A stretch of 64,000 nt of DNA from Azadirachta indica (Eukaryota; Streptophyta; Magnoliopsida; Sapindales; Meliaceae). Positions 13,175-23,177 of this stretch are shown piece by piece (the first letter of the stretch is position 1; the number at the start of each line of letters is the position of its first letter). The position numbers and the translations under genes were made by a program. The notes below the pieces were generated by a model. The model made no database searches and was not told where the DNA came from. It saw only the letters and a program-made list of their open reading frames with translations. Location: positions 4,689,191 to 4,753,190 of the forward strand of contig CM040443.1 of the NCBI GenBank assembly GCA_022749755.1, given 5' to 3'.

Positions 13175-13356
13175 TATTAATGTATTTAATATAATTAGTT
13201 AGGAAGATTTTAGATGGTAGGCAGAAGACATTAGATGGTAAAGTTCATTTAAGCTTAGTAAATATTAGTTGTACCAGTGATGTTATTAGCCTATATATAC
13301 TCTTGCATTGTACCATTTTTACTTAAGAAATACAAGTTATTTCTTCAATCTTTACA
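13175..13356 (+). repeat. 3' LTR of Copia element 2
   Basis: It is about 182 bp long, begins TATTAATGTATTTAAT after a G-rich purine tract and ends CTTTACA. It is followed by the GATAA target duplication and, 9 bases later, by the splice donor side of dioxygenase copy B exon 1. Confidence 0.85.
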
Positions 13357-13812
13357 GATAATATTATACCTCCAACTAGCAGCCTTGGAGTGAAACAAAT
13401 TGATATTAGAAAAGAATGAAATGCCCCTGTTCATATCTCTCCATTACAGCTTCTTCACCCTCGATAGCAATTCATGAAACCATCTAATTGTTGCAATCAC
13501 ACGCTCCGATACCTCAACTCTAACGCCATGATTCACAATCTGAAAGATCCCTAACTAGCAAGACGCACGAGCAACATTTTTTGCGATGGTTGGTCGCTAT
13601 AGGTCGGAGTCAACGCCAGACAAATTGATGATCTGAAAGATATCTGGTTTCATTGAATTAGTTTGTTTGATGTGAGATAGAGTGTTGGGCAGGTGGATGA
13701 AGAAGCGAGGGATGGAAGTGATGTCGAAGTTGACCAAACCTTTAACTCCAAGCTTGGAGTCATCGAACCGTTTAACTTCTTTGGCTCTATCGTAAAAGGC
13801 TTTTGTGTTCAT

Positions 13813-14786
13813 GGTTATTGCTATTGTTGTTGCTATTGGTCTTGAGTTGTGTTTGTGACTTGATATAAATGTTATTCCTACAATTTTAAATAATTCCATA
13901 TGCATGTAACACATTATTTATTTATTTATATAAACCATTCCATAAAATTTTCATCATATATATGAGTAGCTTTATTCTGATAGTTAATTGTAAACTAATT
14001 AAGATATTAGTATCATGGCGTCCGAATCTAAAGTTTAGTTGGGCAATTTCACTTTAGTTCTTAAAATTATAATAAATATTATTTAATAGGAATCAAACAT
14101 TAATTCTTAATTTTACACTACTTATAATTGATTGAATTTAGACATTTTTAACTATTAAAATTAAATTTAACATATATAATTAATATATAATATATATTTT
14201 ATAATTAATACGCATAAAAAATAGTATTTTAATATTACACAATTTATAGTTCAACGTGAAATATGTTTTGGAATAATTAATGACCCACAAGATTGAATGG
14301 TTCAAGTTCAATTAAAGTATTTTGACAGTGATGGGTCAACCAAAACTCAATATAAAGAAATGGAACAAACATAAAAGTTAAAAGAGTCGTACTTGCTTTT
14401 CTGGGAACATAAGCAAAGATATACTGTTGTTCATCATCCGAATTTTCAGTTGGGAAAAAGACGTAGAAAAAAATTTTTTAATACTTATATCAGTTCTCAA
14501 CCACATTTTAGTTGTTAAAATTTGATCTAATAGTTTGACAAGTCCTATTAGTTATAAACATATTTAAAAAAACATTTCAAAGGTTAATTTACATAATCTA
14601 TTTAAATAGAAAAGTAGATAAAATAATTTTTTTTTTTATATCACTTAATAACAGTGATTGTTATATTATAAAATAATAATAAGCTCATTTATATATGTAC
14701 CTCGTTCGTAAGACGTGTTATCATGTTGTTGGACAATTTATAGCTAAATTTAATGACAATCACTGATCGCCACCGACAGTCATTAA
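13813..14786. other. AT-rich spacer with a possible MITE remnant
   Basis: No gene is supported here. Near 14,115-14,215 the sequence resembles the left part of the terminal-repeat element found in UEV1 intron 4 (50,492-50,645), sharing the run aacatatataattaata and the preceding atttagac...tttt...aac pattern. The resemblance is partial and AT-rich, so this is tentative. Confidence 0.35.
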
Positions 14787-15260
14787 TCACAATCATCAGC
14801 GGCAGCAGGTGAGAGTCAACGCCAGACAAATCTAATCTATAGTCGAGATAACATCTTGGTCTTGTCGGATCGTTGAACTGGGCTGTCTGAGATCCGAAAG
14901 TGTCGCCGGTGGGTGGATGAAGAATCGGGGCATGGCAGTGATGCCTGAATCGACTAAACCTTTGACCCGAGTTTGGAATCATCAAATTGTTTCATTGATT
15001 TGGCTTTTTCTTTTCTTTGTGTTTCTTGATTTTGCAGTGATTATTGTTGACATAAAATGGCGATTCACTTCTAATTTCTTCTTTCTCCTGGATATATTTT
15101 AAGTTTTAAAGTGTGTTGCGAGATGATGATTATAAAATTATATTTATAAATATATTTTGAATTAGTATTTTAAAGGAAGGAAGGAGGTGGTGGAATTAAT
15201 GTGAAGGAAATCTCGTACAGTAAGCAAGAAATCCCCGCAACATAACATAGATGGAATAGT
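14787..15260 (-). pseudogene. Dioxygenase copy C: orphan 5' exon piece with upstream region
   Basis: The stretch from about 14,787 to 15,000 matches the 5' half of exon 1 of copy F (about 21,020-21,250), including the part encoding RFFIHPP and DLSGVDSHLL. A deletion removes the start codon and the next codons, and small changes break the frame. Similarity continues through the presumed 5' leader and promoter (to about 15,260, matching about 21,270-21,620), except for the TA microsatellite of F. No exon 2 or 3 lies next to it. It is either the remaining 5' end of copy A, separated from it by later events, or a separate truncated copy. Confidence 0.8.
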
Positions 15261-15843
15261 CCTACCATAAGGTAATTAAAATTTATAATTCATAATTAAC
15301 TATTCTGAAAAGAATGTGAGAAAATATTTTTCTTACCTTCTTCAATTTATAAAAATTGGTGAAATTGAAGCTTCATTTTCCAAAGTTTCTTTTATTAATT
15401 CATTTATTCAAAACAATAAAAAGAAATTAATAACCATCACACAAGAATTTATTACTCAGAATTTTCATCGAATCAGAATTTTACTTAAAATATAGTTTAC
15501 AGTTTAATAAAGTATATTAACTATGCATGATTACAAATGTTTCTTTTAAAACAAATGCATAAATAAAAACATACATGCACCAAAATTATATAAGCTTTCT
15601 TTATTAAATGCAACGGACATTTTGTGCTACGATCTTAGCATTTTGATTTAAAGATTTTGAGAATTGTTAATAACCTTTTGCAAATTATTATACAATGTTA
15701 GAACTTTTTAGACATGCATGTAAATTAGAGAAAATAAACTATTCGTATATATATTCTGCAAGTCTGAGAACACAAAGCTTGAAGGCCAGAATAGAATTTA
15801 TCCCACCAAAAGAATAATAATTGATTTTCTAAATTTCACATAC

Positions 15844-16200
15844 CTCCAGCTACCAGCTTTAGAGTGAAACAAATCAATGTTTGAAAAGAACGACACCCCA
15901 TAGTTCTTATCTCTAAAGTAAACCCGCGCCATTATCTCCGCCGGCTGTTCATGGAAACCTTTGTGTCTGCAATCATATGGTCCAAAACCTCCTATCCTAT
16001 TCCGTGATTCACACCCGAAAGAAACCCTGCTCGCGCGACGCACGTGAAAATCGATGACCAGGATGACGTTAGGGTCGGTACGGGTAGATGAAAAATCAGG
16101 GAATTGCGGTGAGGCCAGAGTCGTCTAAGCCTTTGACTCCGAGTTTGGAGTCGTCGAACTGTTTAACATTTTTGTCTCTGTCGTAGGATTCTGTTGCCAT
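15844..16200 (-). pseudogene. Dioxygenase copy D: orphan exon 1
   Basis: This is a single exon homologous to exon 1 of the array, with start codon (complement 16198-16200, MATESYDRDKNVKQFDDSK) and the donor side ctccagctaccagc at 15844. In-frame damage is present: the usual PRFF arginine codon is a TGA stop (near 16095), and a stretch that includes the central DLSGVD region is shortened. No exon 2 or 3 follows downstream on the minus strand before copy C. The near-intact last part (VSFFSNIDLFHSKAGSWR) suggests fairly recent decay. Confidence 0.85.
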
Positions 16201-17894
16201 TATTGATTTTGTAGTCTTTGTTTTCGTTGATTTTTCCGTGTTGTAATAAAATAAACATAATTCTTCTTCCTCATTTCCTGGATATATATAATGATTAATA
16301 AATTGTAACTGTTTTGTTATTTTTTCTTAATATTTTGTGATTCTTATCTCTTATGCTTTTAAAATACTTTAGACAGCAATACAAAACAACTCCTCAACTA
16401 CAAAATCTAAATATAATATTTCTGACAGCTGACTAGTTTTTTCAGTATAAATTGAAGCTTTCGAGAATTTTCATGAGATATAGTTTAGTTACAATGTCAT
16501 TGTCAGGATTTAACCATCTTTCGTCCTTGTACCTAAACTTGTTTTTGTTTTTTGTGATATTGGTATGTAGAATTTGATAAAGAAGAAGAAGTGGAGAATG
16601 AGAGGGGAAGATTTGATATTCTTTTCTTCCTATTTTATTGAAGACATTTCTAACTATATAAAATAGTCTTACAATAACAGAAATAAATAGTACTAAAAAT
16701 TAGGAAAAATAAAAAAACATAACTATCCCACTAAAGATAAATGTTATCGAATGTGGGAAAATATAACTACTCCGTTAAAGGAAAATACAACTACTCCGCT
16801 AAAACTAAATGTTAGCATATAAAGGTTATTTAACGGAATAAATAAACAAACAAAATTTCATTCATATTTCAATTAGTGCAATCACATATGATTGTAACTC
16901 TGTAAATAGTGGCACATATCATATACCCTTCTCTTTTAATCTTATTTTCAATTTACAAATTCGGCAACTAGAGTTTTATGAGGTTTTTCCTTTTTGTTTC
17001 ATCGAAGTGAACGTTTGTTATTATAGGAATATGAAGCCTCACATTCAGCCAGTTCTCTTACAACAACAAAAGAGAGGTAAAAGAGTCAAGTTTTGAGAGA
17101 ATCATAAATTTCAGGAAATTTGTGGAATGAGATATTATCATTTTGGTCTCCAAACGTTTGGTAAAGAAACAAAACAAGACATCATTTACTTAATTTGAAC
17201 AATTTAATCCGTGTCCGACTGTCCTTTGTTGTTCAACCGTGCTTTTCAGTTTTCACAGCATACTACAATGACCAATCGGGGATTAAAATGTTATAATTAA
17301 GAAAACTATATCAAGTTTTATTATTTCACTAAAGTTTAGGAGATAATATTGTATGCCTGTGCCACAGTATAAATCTAACAAAACCGAAAGTCAAAATTTA
17401 TCTAATACAACTATTTGTCTGGACCTACTTGTAAGCAGAAGTCATTTGTACAACATAATGACACATTGGGTATAAAACTAATTGATAGTGATGTCAAAGA
17501 AAAACAATTTCCAATTATTTTTCTTATTCTCCACCACCACACCCCCCCACCGCCCCCTTCCATTAATTTTGCAATTATTTTATCATTTCCATTAATTTTT
17601 AATTTTTGTCATATAAATCAGTTGAATAATTTTTTTTATTCGACAACAAGAGGAAATGACGATGATTTGCACCTTGGAATAATCCTTATTTAAACATTAT
17701 TTTCCAAGAACATGTAGCTGTAAAGAGAATTACAGTGCAAAATAAAAATTTATTCCACTCAGAGACTCTGAATTCCACCAAAAATCACAAAGAAAATCAG
17801 CAGAAATTACCTTGAAATTTTATTGTTACATAAACCTGAGAGGTTAATTAAAATACCAGTGATCGGATTTACCTTGCAGTGATGTTCATCCCTA
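16201..17894. other. AT-rich spacer, possible solo LTR fragment
   Basis: No gene is supported here. Around 16,570-16,850 the sequence has the look of a reversed LTR end (tataaaatagtcttacaataacag) with a 24-base imperfect tandem pair (tataactactccgttaaagg and tacaactactccgctaaaac, near 16,763-16,806). I could not find a matching LTR or target duplication in the window. Confidence 0.3.
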
Positions 17895-19111
17895 TTAATC
17901 TGACAGCCTGTGGAAATCAATCAATGATTTTCCATCTAAATCCTTTGTGATAAACCTTTTCTTGTACTCAGTAAACGTGAACTGCCGAAAACGAGAAGTC
18001 TTCTCCGGAGATATTAGCTCTGGAAGTGGTCCATACAAACGATCAACATCACTTGGATTAAAGAAAACAACAACTGAGATTCGTGGTTCTCGTGATGAAT
18101 TAGCCAACACTCGATGCTCCGCGCTTCTATATTCATCGTTGGAGACAATCTGGAAGACAAAAGTAAGATCAAAATTCCCACGGAATTGATTAAACTTCTT
18201 AGATTTGTAAAAAATTACCTGAAAAATATCCCCAATGTTAACAACAAGAGCTCCAGGGACAGGGTTAACATCCACCCATTCCTCACCATACTTGGCCTGC
18301 AAACCACCTTGCTGATCCTGGAGCAAAATCGTCAGTCCTCCTGCATCTGTATGAGATGAGACCCCCAACGTCAGATCAGGCTGTGGACAGTATGAATAGT
18401 AATGGGCCAAAATCGACCTCTGTTGAAAGAGAGTCATCTCCTTCAACCTCTCTGTCCTCACTCCCAATCCCTCACACAGCAGCCCCGTCAAAACCTCACC
18501 GACCTTGGTCACTTGTTGATCCCACTCAACCAACTCATTTCTAAATATCTCGGGAATTTCTTCAACATCTTGCGGGGTTGGACCGACCACTACACGAACT
18601 GTGTCCCTGTAAAGTCAAGCAATTATAGAAATATCATTAATTGTTTTATTCTTGACAATAGTCCGTTGGTAATTAATTACCTCCAACCAGGAGCAATATC
18701 AAGGTCAGTGAAGAACGACACGGGACGGTAAAAATCTCTTCGATACAGCAGCGCCTTGGCCTCCGGCGGCTGTTCATGAAACCCTTTAATCGCCCCGATC
18801 ACACGCTCCAGATCGTCAACTCCAATCCCATGATTAACAACCTGAAAGATTCCCAGCTCGCGTGAAGCACGCGCAACCTTCTCCACAATTGTTGGTCGCA
18901 GCAGGTCAGAATCAACGCCGGACAAGTCGATGATCGGAACGACATCTTGGTATGGTCCCCGTCTGATGTCGGAAAGAGCGTCTAGTGGGTGTACGAAGAA
19001 GCGGGGGATGGAGGTGATGCCTGTATCGACTAAACCTTTGACTCCGAGTTTGGTGTCATCGAACTGTTTAACTTCTTTAGCTCTGTCGTAGGATTCAGTA
19101 CCTGTTGCCAT
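17895..19111 (-). CDS. 2-oxoglutarate/Fe(II)-dependent dioxygenase copy E (ACC oxidase homolog type), intact
   Basis: There are three exons: 18681-19111, 18219-18606 and 17895-18149, with GT-AG introns and matching phases, giving 357 residues. The N-terminus (MATGTESYDRAKEVKQFDD) and the segment GVKGLVDTGITSIPRFFVHP are typical of the plant DOXC 'ACC oxidase homolog' group; the name does not imply ethylene synthesis. The iron triad H229-x-D231 and H285 and the 2-oxoglutarate-binding R296-x-S298 are all present, so a cytosolic enzyme that hydroxylates or desaturates a small specialised metabolite is expected; the substrate is unknown. The end of exon 1 (VSFFTDLDIAPGWR) differs from the SNIDLFQSKAASWR of its neighbours, a likely substrate-contact difference. 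The frame stays open upstream to 19222 through a poly-Glu (GAA) repeat, but homologues start at MAT. It is one of two intact copies in the array. Confidence 0.93.
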
Positions 19112-19188
19112 GAATTGTTGCTGTTGTTTTTGGTTTTTCTTGATTTTGCTGTGAATCAATTTTTGTGTTGAAATTGAAAGAGGACGCC

Positions 19189-19217
19189 CTTCTTCTTCTT
19201 CTTCTTCTTCTTCTTCC
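19189..19217. repeat. CTT/GAA microsatellite upstream of dioxygenase E
   Basis: About nine TTC units lie 80-105 bases upstream of the start codon, probably in the 5' leader. In mRNA sense they read GAA repeats. Confidence 0.85.
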
Positions 19218-19222
19218 TGCAT

Positions 19223-20015
19223 ATAAGATTTGATTGTTTAAGCATGTTGTATATGGAGATTATCCCGCATGTGATTTAATTGTTAAATATTTTATTTAAT
19301 TATTCTTTTTTTTCTGGTAGGGAAAATTATTTCACGTGAATTGACTTTTTGAAAAGTAATTTGATTCCCTTCCAAGCTATTCATTCTTATCATCTCTTTA
19401 TCTTAAATAAGTTCAACGTGCAAATCGTGAATTATCAGTAGCGCAAGTGGTTCATGAATAAAACAACAGGAGAGCAAATTGGACAATAACATGGATCGAT
19501 GTTGCTATTTGACACTGAAAATTTTGTAAATAATAATAAGCCAAAAAGTTTTGTAGTCAATGTTAAATTCAAATTAACTAAAAAAAATTTTTATTTTTTA
19601 GATTAATTTTTAAAGATGGTAATACAAAGGTTCTAATAATTGTATTGGCCAAAAAATTTTCATTATGAAAAATAAAAAAAAATTCTATGACTCTGAAATA
19701 AATTTTAATTATTACAGTTGTCAATAACAACTATAATAAATTAATAATGATGATGAAATATTTCCTTGTGATTTTGTGCTTTCATTCAAGCCGCTGTTTT
19801 GGATCGTGTTGGGTTGTCGTTTCAAGGCCCATGTCGGCCCGCATAGTTCATTGACCTTTATCGGACAAATAAAATTAATGCATTTTATTTTCAGAACAAA
19901 CATGTTTAAAAATAAAGTTTTGAATTATAACTCAGAAAATCAATACAGGTTATCTTAAAATTTTATTTTGACACAAAACCGAGAGCTCAATCTCCCCAAA
20001 ATCAGAGTTATCTTT
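19223..20015. other. Spacer between dioxygenases E and F
   Basis: No gene is visible. The part from about 19,709 is the 3' flank of copy F and matches positions 1-293 at about 92% with an 11-base indel, so it belongs to the same duplicated block as copy A. Confidence 0.7.
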
Positions 20016-21261
20016 TTAGTCCGACAGCCTATAGGAATTTGTCAATGATTTTCCATCTAACTCCTCGGCGAAAAACCTTCTCATATACTCAGTATATGCG
20101 AACTGCCGGTAATGAGCTGGAGTCTCTGGTGATATCAGCTCCTGAAATGGGCCAATCAAGCTCTCTGCATCACTGGGAGTGAAGAAAACAGCGGTTGAGA
20201 TTCGGGGTTCTCGTGAAGGATTAGCCAACACTTGATGCTCCACACTTCTGTATTCATCGTTAGACATAATCTGGAAAAAAAACAAACAAACATAAAATCA
20301 AATTTTGGATTAAAAGAAATGCACAAGCAGTAATTGTCTTCTTTGTTTACCTGAAGCACATCCCCAATGTTAATAACAAGAGCTCCAGGGACAGGCTTAA
20401 CATCAACCCATTCCTCACCGTACTTAACCTGCAACCCACCTCTATGATCCTGGAGCAAAATCGTCAGGGCTCCTGGATCCGTATGAGACGTGACCCCCAC
20501 CGTCAGAGCAGGCTGCGGACAGTATGGGTAGTAGTGTGCCACCATCGCCCTCTGTTCAAGGAAAGTCATCTCCTTCAACCTCGTTTTCTTCAATCCTAAT
20601 CCTTCGGACAGCAACTCCATCAGCACCTCCCCGAGCGTTATCACATGTTTATTCCACTCCATCACCTCATTTCTACATATGTCAGGAATTTCTTCGAGCT
20701 TTGGCTTGGCGGCATCAAACTTTATAGTCAGCGTGTCCCTCTTAATTAAAATTAAGCAATTAACAAGCTACATATTGTTTTATTCTCGATATTGAATTAG
20801 GTTATTGTACCTCCAGGAAGCAGCTTTAGAGTGAAAGAGATCAACGTTAGAGAAGAACAAGACGGCGCAGTTACTCTCTCTCCGACACAGCAGCGCCTTG
20901 ACCTCCGCCCGCTGCTCATGAAACCCTCTAATCGCTCCAATCACACGATCCAAACGTCACCTCCGATTCCATGATTAACGACCTGAAAGAACCCCAGCTC
21001 GCGCTAAGCACGCGCAACTTTGTCCACAATCATCGGCCGCAGCAGGTGAGAGTCAACGCCAGACAAATCTATGGTCGGGAGGACATCTTGGTCTTTTCGG
21101 ATCGTTGAGCTGGACCGTCTGAGATCGGAAAGTGTCCCCGGTGGGTGGATGAAGAATCGGGGTATGGCAGTGATGCCTGAATCGACTAAACCTTTGACTC
21201 CGAGTTTGGAATCATCAAATTGTTTGACTTCTTTGGCTCTGTCGTAGGAGTCTGTTGCCAT
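20016..21261 (-). pseudogene. 2-oxoglutarate-dependent dioxygenase copy F, broken in exon 1
   Basis: Exon 1 is 20811-21261, exon 2 is 20351-20738 and exon 3 is 20016-20270. The start (MATDSYDRAKEVKQFDDSK) and splice sites are normal. Exons 2 and 3 are open and keep SHTDPGA, EHQVLAN and PRIS. Two lesions in exon 1 break the protein: a TAG (complement 21004-21006) where neighbours have a serine codon in ARASREL, and a one-base deletion near 20,955 (GTTTTGG reduced to GTTTGG, after GIGGDV) that shifts the frame; exon 1 is 451 bases instead of the in-phase 452 of copy G. If transcribed, only an 85-residue fragment would be made. The gene may be recently dead, because the rest is clean. It is the partner of copy A in the conversion-like pattern. 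Confidence 0.9.
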
Positions 21262-23177
21262 TATTTGTTGCTGTTTTCTCTGTGTTTCTTTATTTTTCTG
21301 TGATTATTGTTGAAATAAAATGGCGACTCACTTCTAATTTCTTCTTTCTCCTGCATATATTTTAAGTATTTAAGCATGTTGCGCACGATGATTATAAAAT
21401 TATATGTATGTTTAATATTTTATTTATTTATTTATTTATCGCCGGAGCCAATATATATATATATATATATAATAATTCAGTAACAGCTCAGCAATCTAAT
21501 ATCTTCTCGCGTATCAAAATAAATTTTGAATGATACTTTTAAAGGAAGGAAGAAGATAGTGCAATTAATTCTAAAGAAATCTCCACACAGTAAGTGAGAA
21601 ATTCCCACAGCATACTATAGATGGACGCTTCCCTTACAATATTGTAAGTGAGAAATCCCCACAACATAACATAGGGGAAAGTGTGCTGTCACAAAGCAAG
21701 ACTCAGAACACCATCCCTCCTTATTTTTACTATCTATCCAAAGGCTGAATGGCAACAGTTTCATATTATTTAAACGTGAAGTAAATAATTCTTTTATGAA
21801 AATTGGAATATATTGCTTAAAAGGAAAAATCAGAGAAAGAGAAAATCCCTCGATGTATCTGCAAAATTACTGGTAATTTTATATCACAAATGATAGAGCT
21901 TACTGCCCTGCATAGGATGGTGTAATTTTAGGAGAAAGAAGGAAGAGGAGAGACAGTTAAAACGTAGGTTTAGTATTGTTGCCTTTCATTTAATTTTATT
22001 AAAAATAAAATTAAGTTAATTGTTTTTAATCAAACTAATTTTGTGTGTGATCTACTGTCTTTCGTTAGTAAAATTTAATAATCCAAATCTTTTATTTTAA
22101 GGTAATTATTATGACTTCAAAACTGTAATATCTCAGTTTTAAATATGTTTTAAATTTTTTTGAAAAACACCTACAAAATTATCGATTATAAAAAAAGTGC
22201 CATTTTGATTTTATGTGTACATGTAATGTGCGTGTGATGTTTTTTTTTTTTTTTAATGAGTTTATATGATAGAACTTACACTAATTTGTTAATGACGTCA
22301 TCTACATTTTTTAATTTATTAAATAAAAATATAGTCCAAGTATCTTAGTTATTTAATTATTTATATAAATTATAAAATAATTTTATCCAATGATTTATTT
22401 AGTTTTTGAGTTTTCAAAATAAAAAATTATGCTGATTATATCAGCTTTTTATGATGCATTTCTGCTATCTATGGGAGAAAAAAAGAAGTGGAAGGAATGC
22501 ATTTAGAAATTCTTCTAATATCATTGGTAATGTCAACTTTTATTGTTTTGTCTTAAATCCACATTCCTGTTTGGCTTTCCTCGTAAATTTTTTATTTTTA
22601 ATTTATTTTTTATTTTAAATCTGTATTTAAATTTTTGATAAAAATATGTCATATATTATAATAAATTTAATAAATCTTTATTTTTAATATCAATTTTAAA
22701 TCGAAAATAAAATCAAGTTTTTGATTTTCTTTTTGCCTACTCTTATATTCATATTTATTGAATTAATGGATATCAAGTTATTTAAGTAATATTATATTAT
22801 ATATATATATATATTTCTGTCATCTTCTTTCAATAAAAAGACGGGAAAAAACCATTCATATCGATCATACTAATCATCATCCATATCTCTTGAAACTAGA
22901 AATTTTAGAATACAAAATGAAAAGTATAATATTATTCTAAAATAAAATGATATCTCCAAACGAACAAGGGCAATTATTTGGCAACTATCACAAAAGAGAG
23001 AAATAGACGTTCAACATTCCAAATTTGTGTTGTTTCTCCTTATTCATTTGAATGGTACCACATAATACAATAGATTGAAGATGAGAGGAATTCACCTCAG
23101 AAATTGTACTTTTACACAAGTACAGCTGAGTTATCTTTCAAACAGATTTACATGTTAGAAATGTTCATCCTGTTCAC
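21262..23177. other. AT-rich spacer between dioxygenases F and G
   Basis: The 350 bases next to copy F are its leader and promoter region and recur at copy C. A TA microsatellite lies at about 21,452-21,470 and a second at about 22,794-22,814. No gene is supported in the rest. Confidence 0.65.

Larger units (their letters stand above)
8347..13356 (+). mobile_element. Degenerate Ty1/Copia LTR retrotransposon 2, in intron 1 of dioxygenase copy B
   Basis: Short LTRs (8347-8524 and 13175-13356) flank a decayed gag-pol. A perfect 5-bp direct repeat GATAA (8342-8346 and 13357-13361) marks the target site. The primer binding site at 8525-8537 reads TGCTATCAGAGCC, one base from the usual Met-tRNA complement, and a polypurine tract (tttgggggaga) at 13164-13174 precedes the 3' LTR. 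If the GATAA duplication is taken as the boundary the LTR starts TATTAATG rather than the usual TG; a TG start six bases inward is the alternative but leaves no matching duplication. The element is antisense to the host gene. Confidence 0.9.
7504..13812 (-). pseudogene. 2-oxoglutarate-dependent dioxygenase copy B, split by Copia element 2 in intron 1
   Basis: Exon 1 is 13370-13812 (ATG complement at 13810-13812, reading MNTKAFYDRAKEVKRFDD), exon 2 is about 7844-8230 and exon 3 is 7504-7761. A 5-kb Copia element fills intron 1. Several lesions are visible. Exon 1 has an early stop after GVDSDL (complement near 13595). The intron 2 donor GT has become GA. The acceptor AG before exon 2 is lost. 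The iron-ligand HTD reads QTD (SQTDPGALTIW) and the distal ligand EHR reads DYR, so both catalytic histidines are gone; the 2-oxoglutarate R-x-S (PRIS) is kept. The reading frames of exons 2 and 3 remain open despite this. It is the most diverged copy of the array and surely not an active 2-oxoglutarate dioxygenase. Confidence 0.9.

Noticed and set aside
19112..19222. In-frame upstream extension of dioxygenase E with a poly-Glu run
   Set aside because: All other copies start at the MAT(E/D/G) position, and the extension is a microsatellite probably in the leader.
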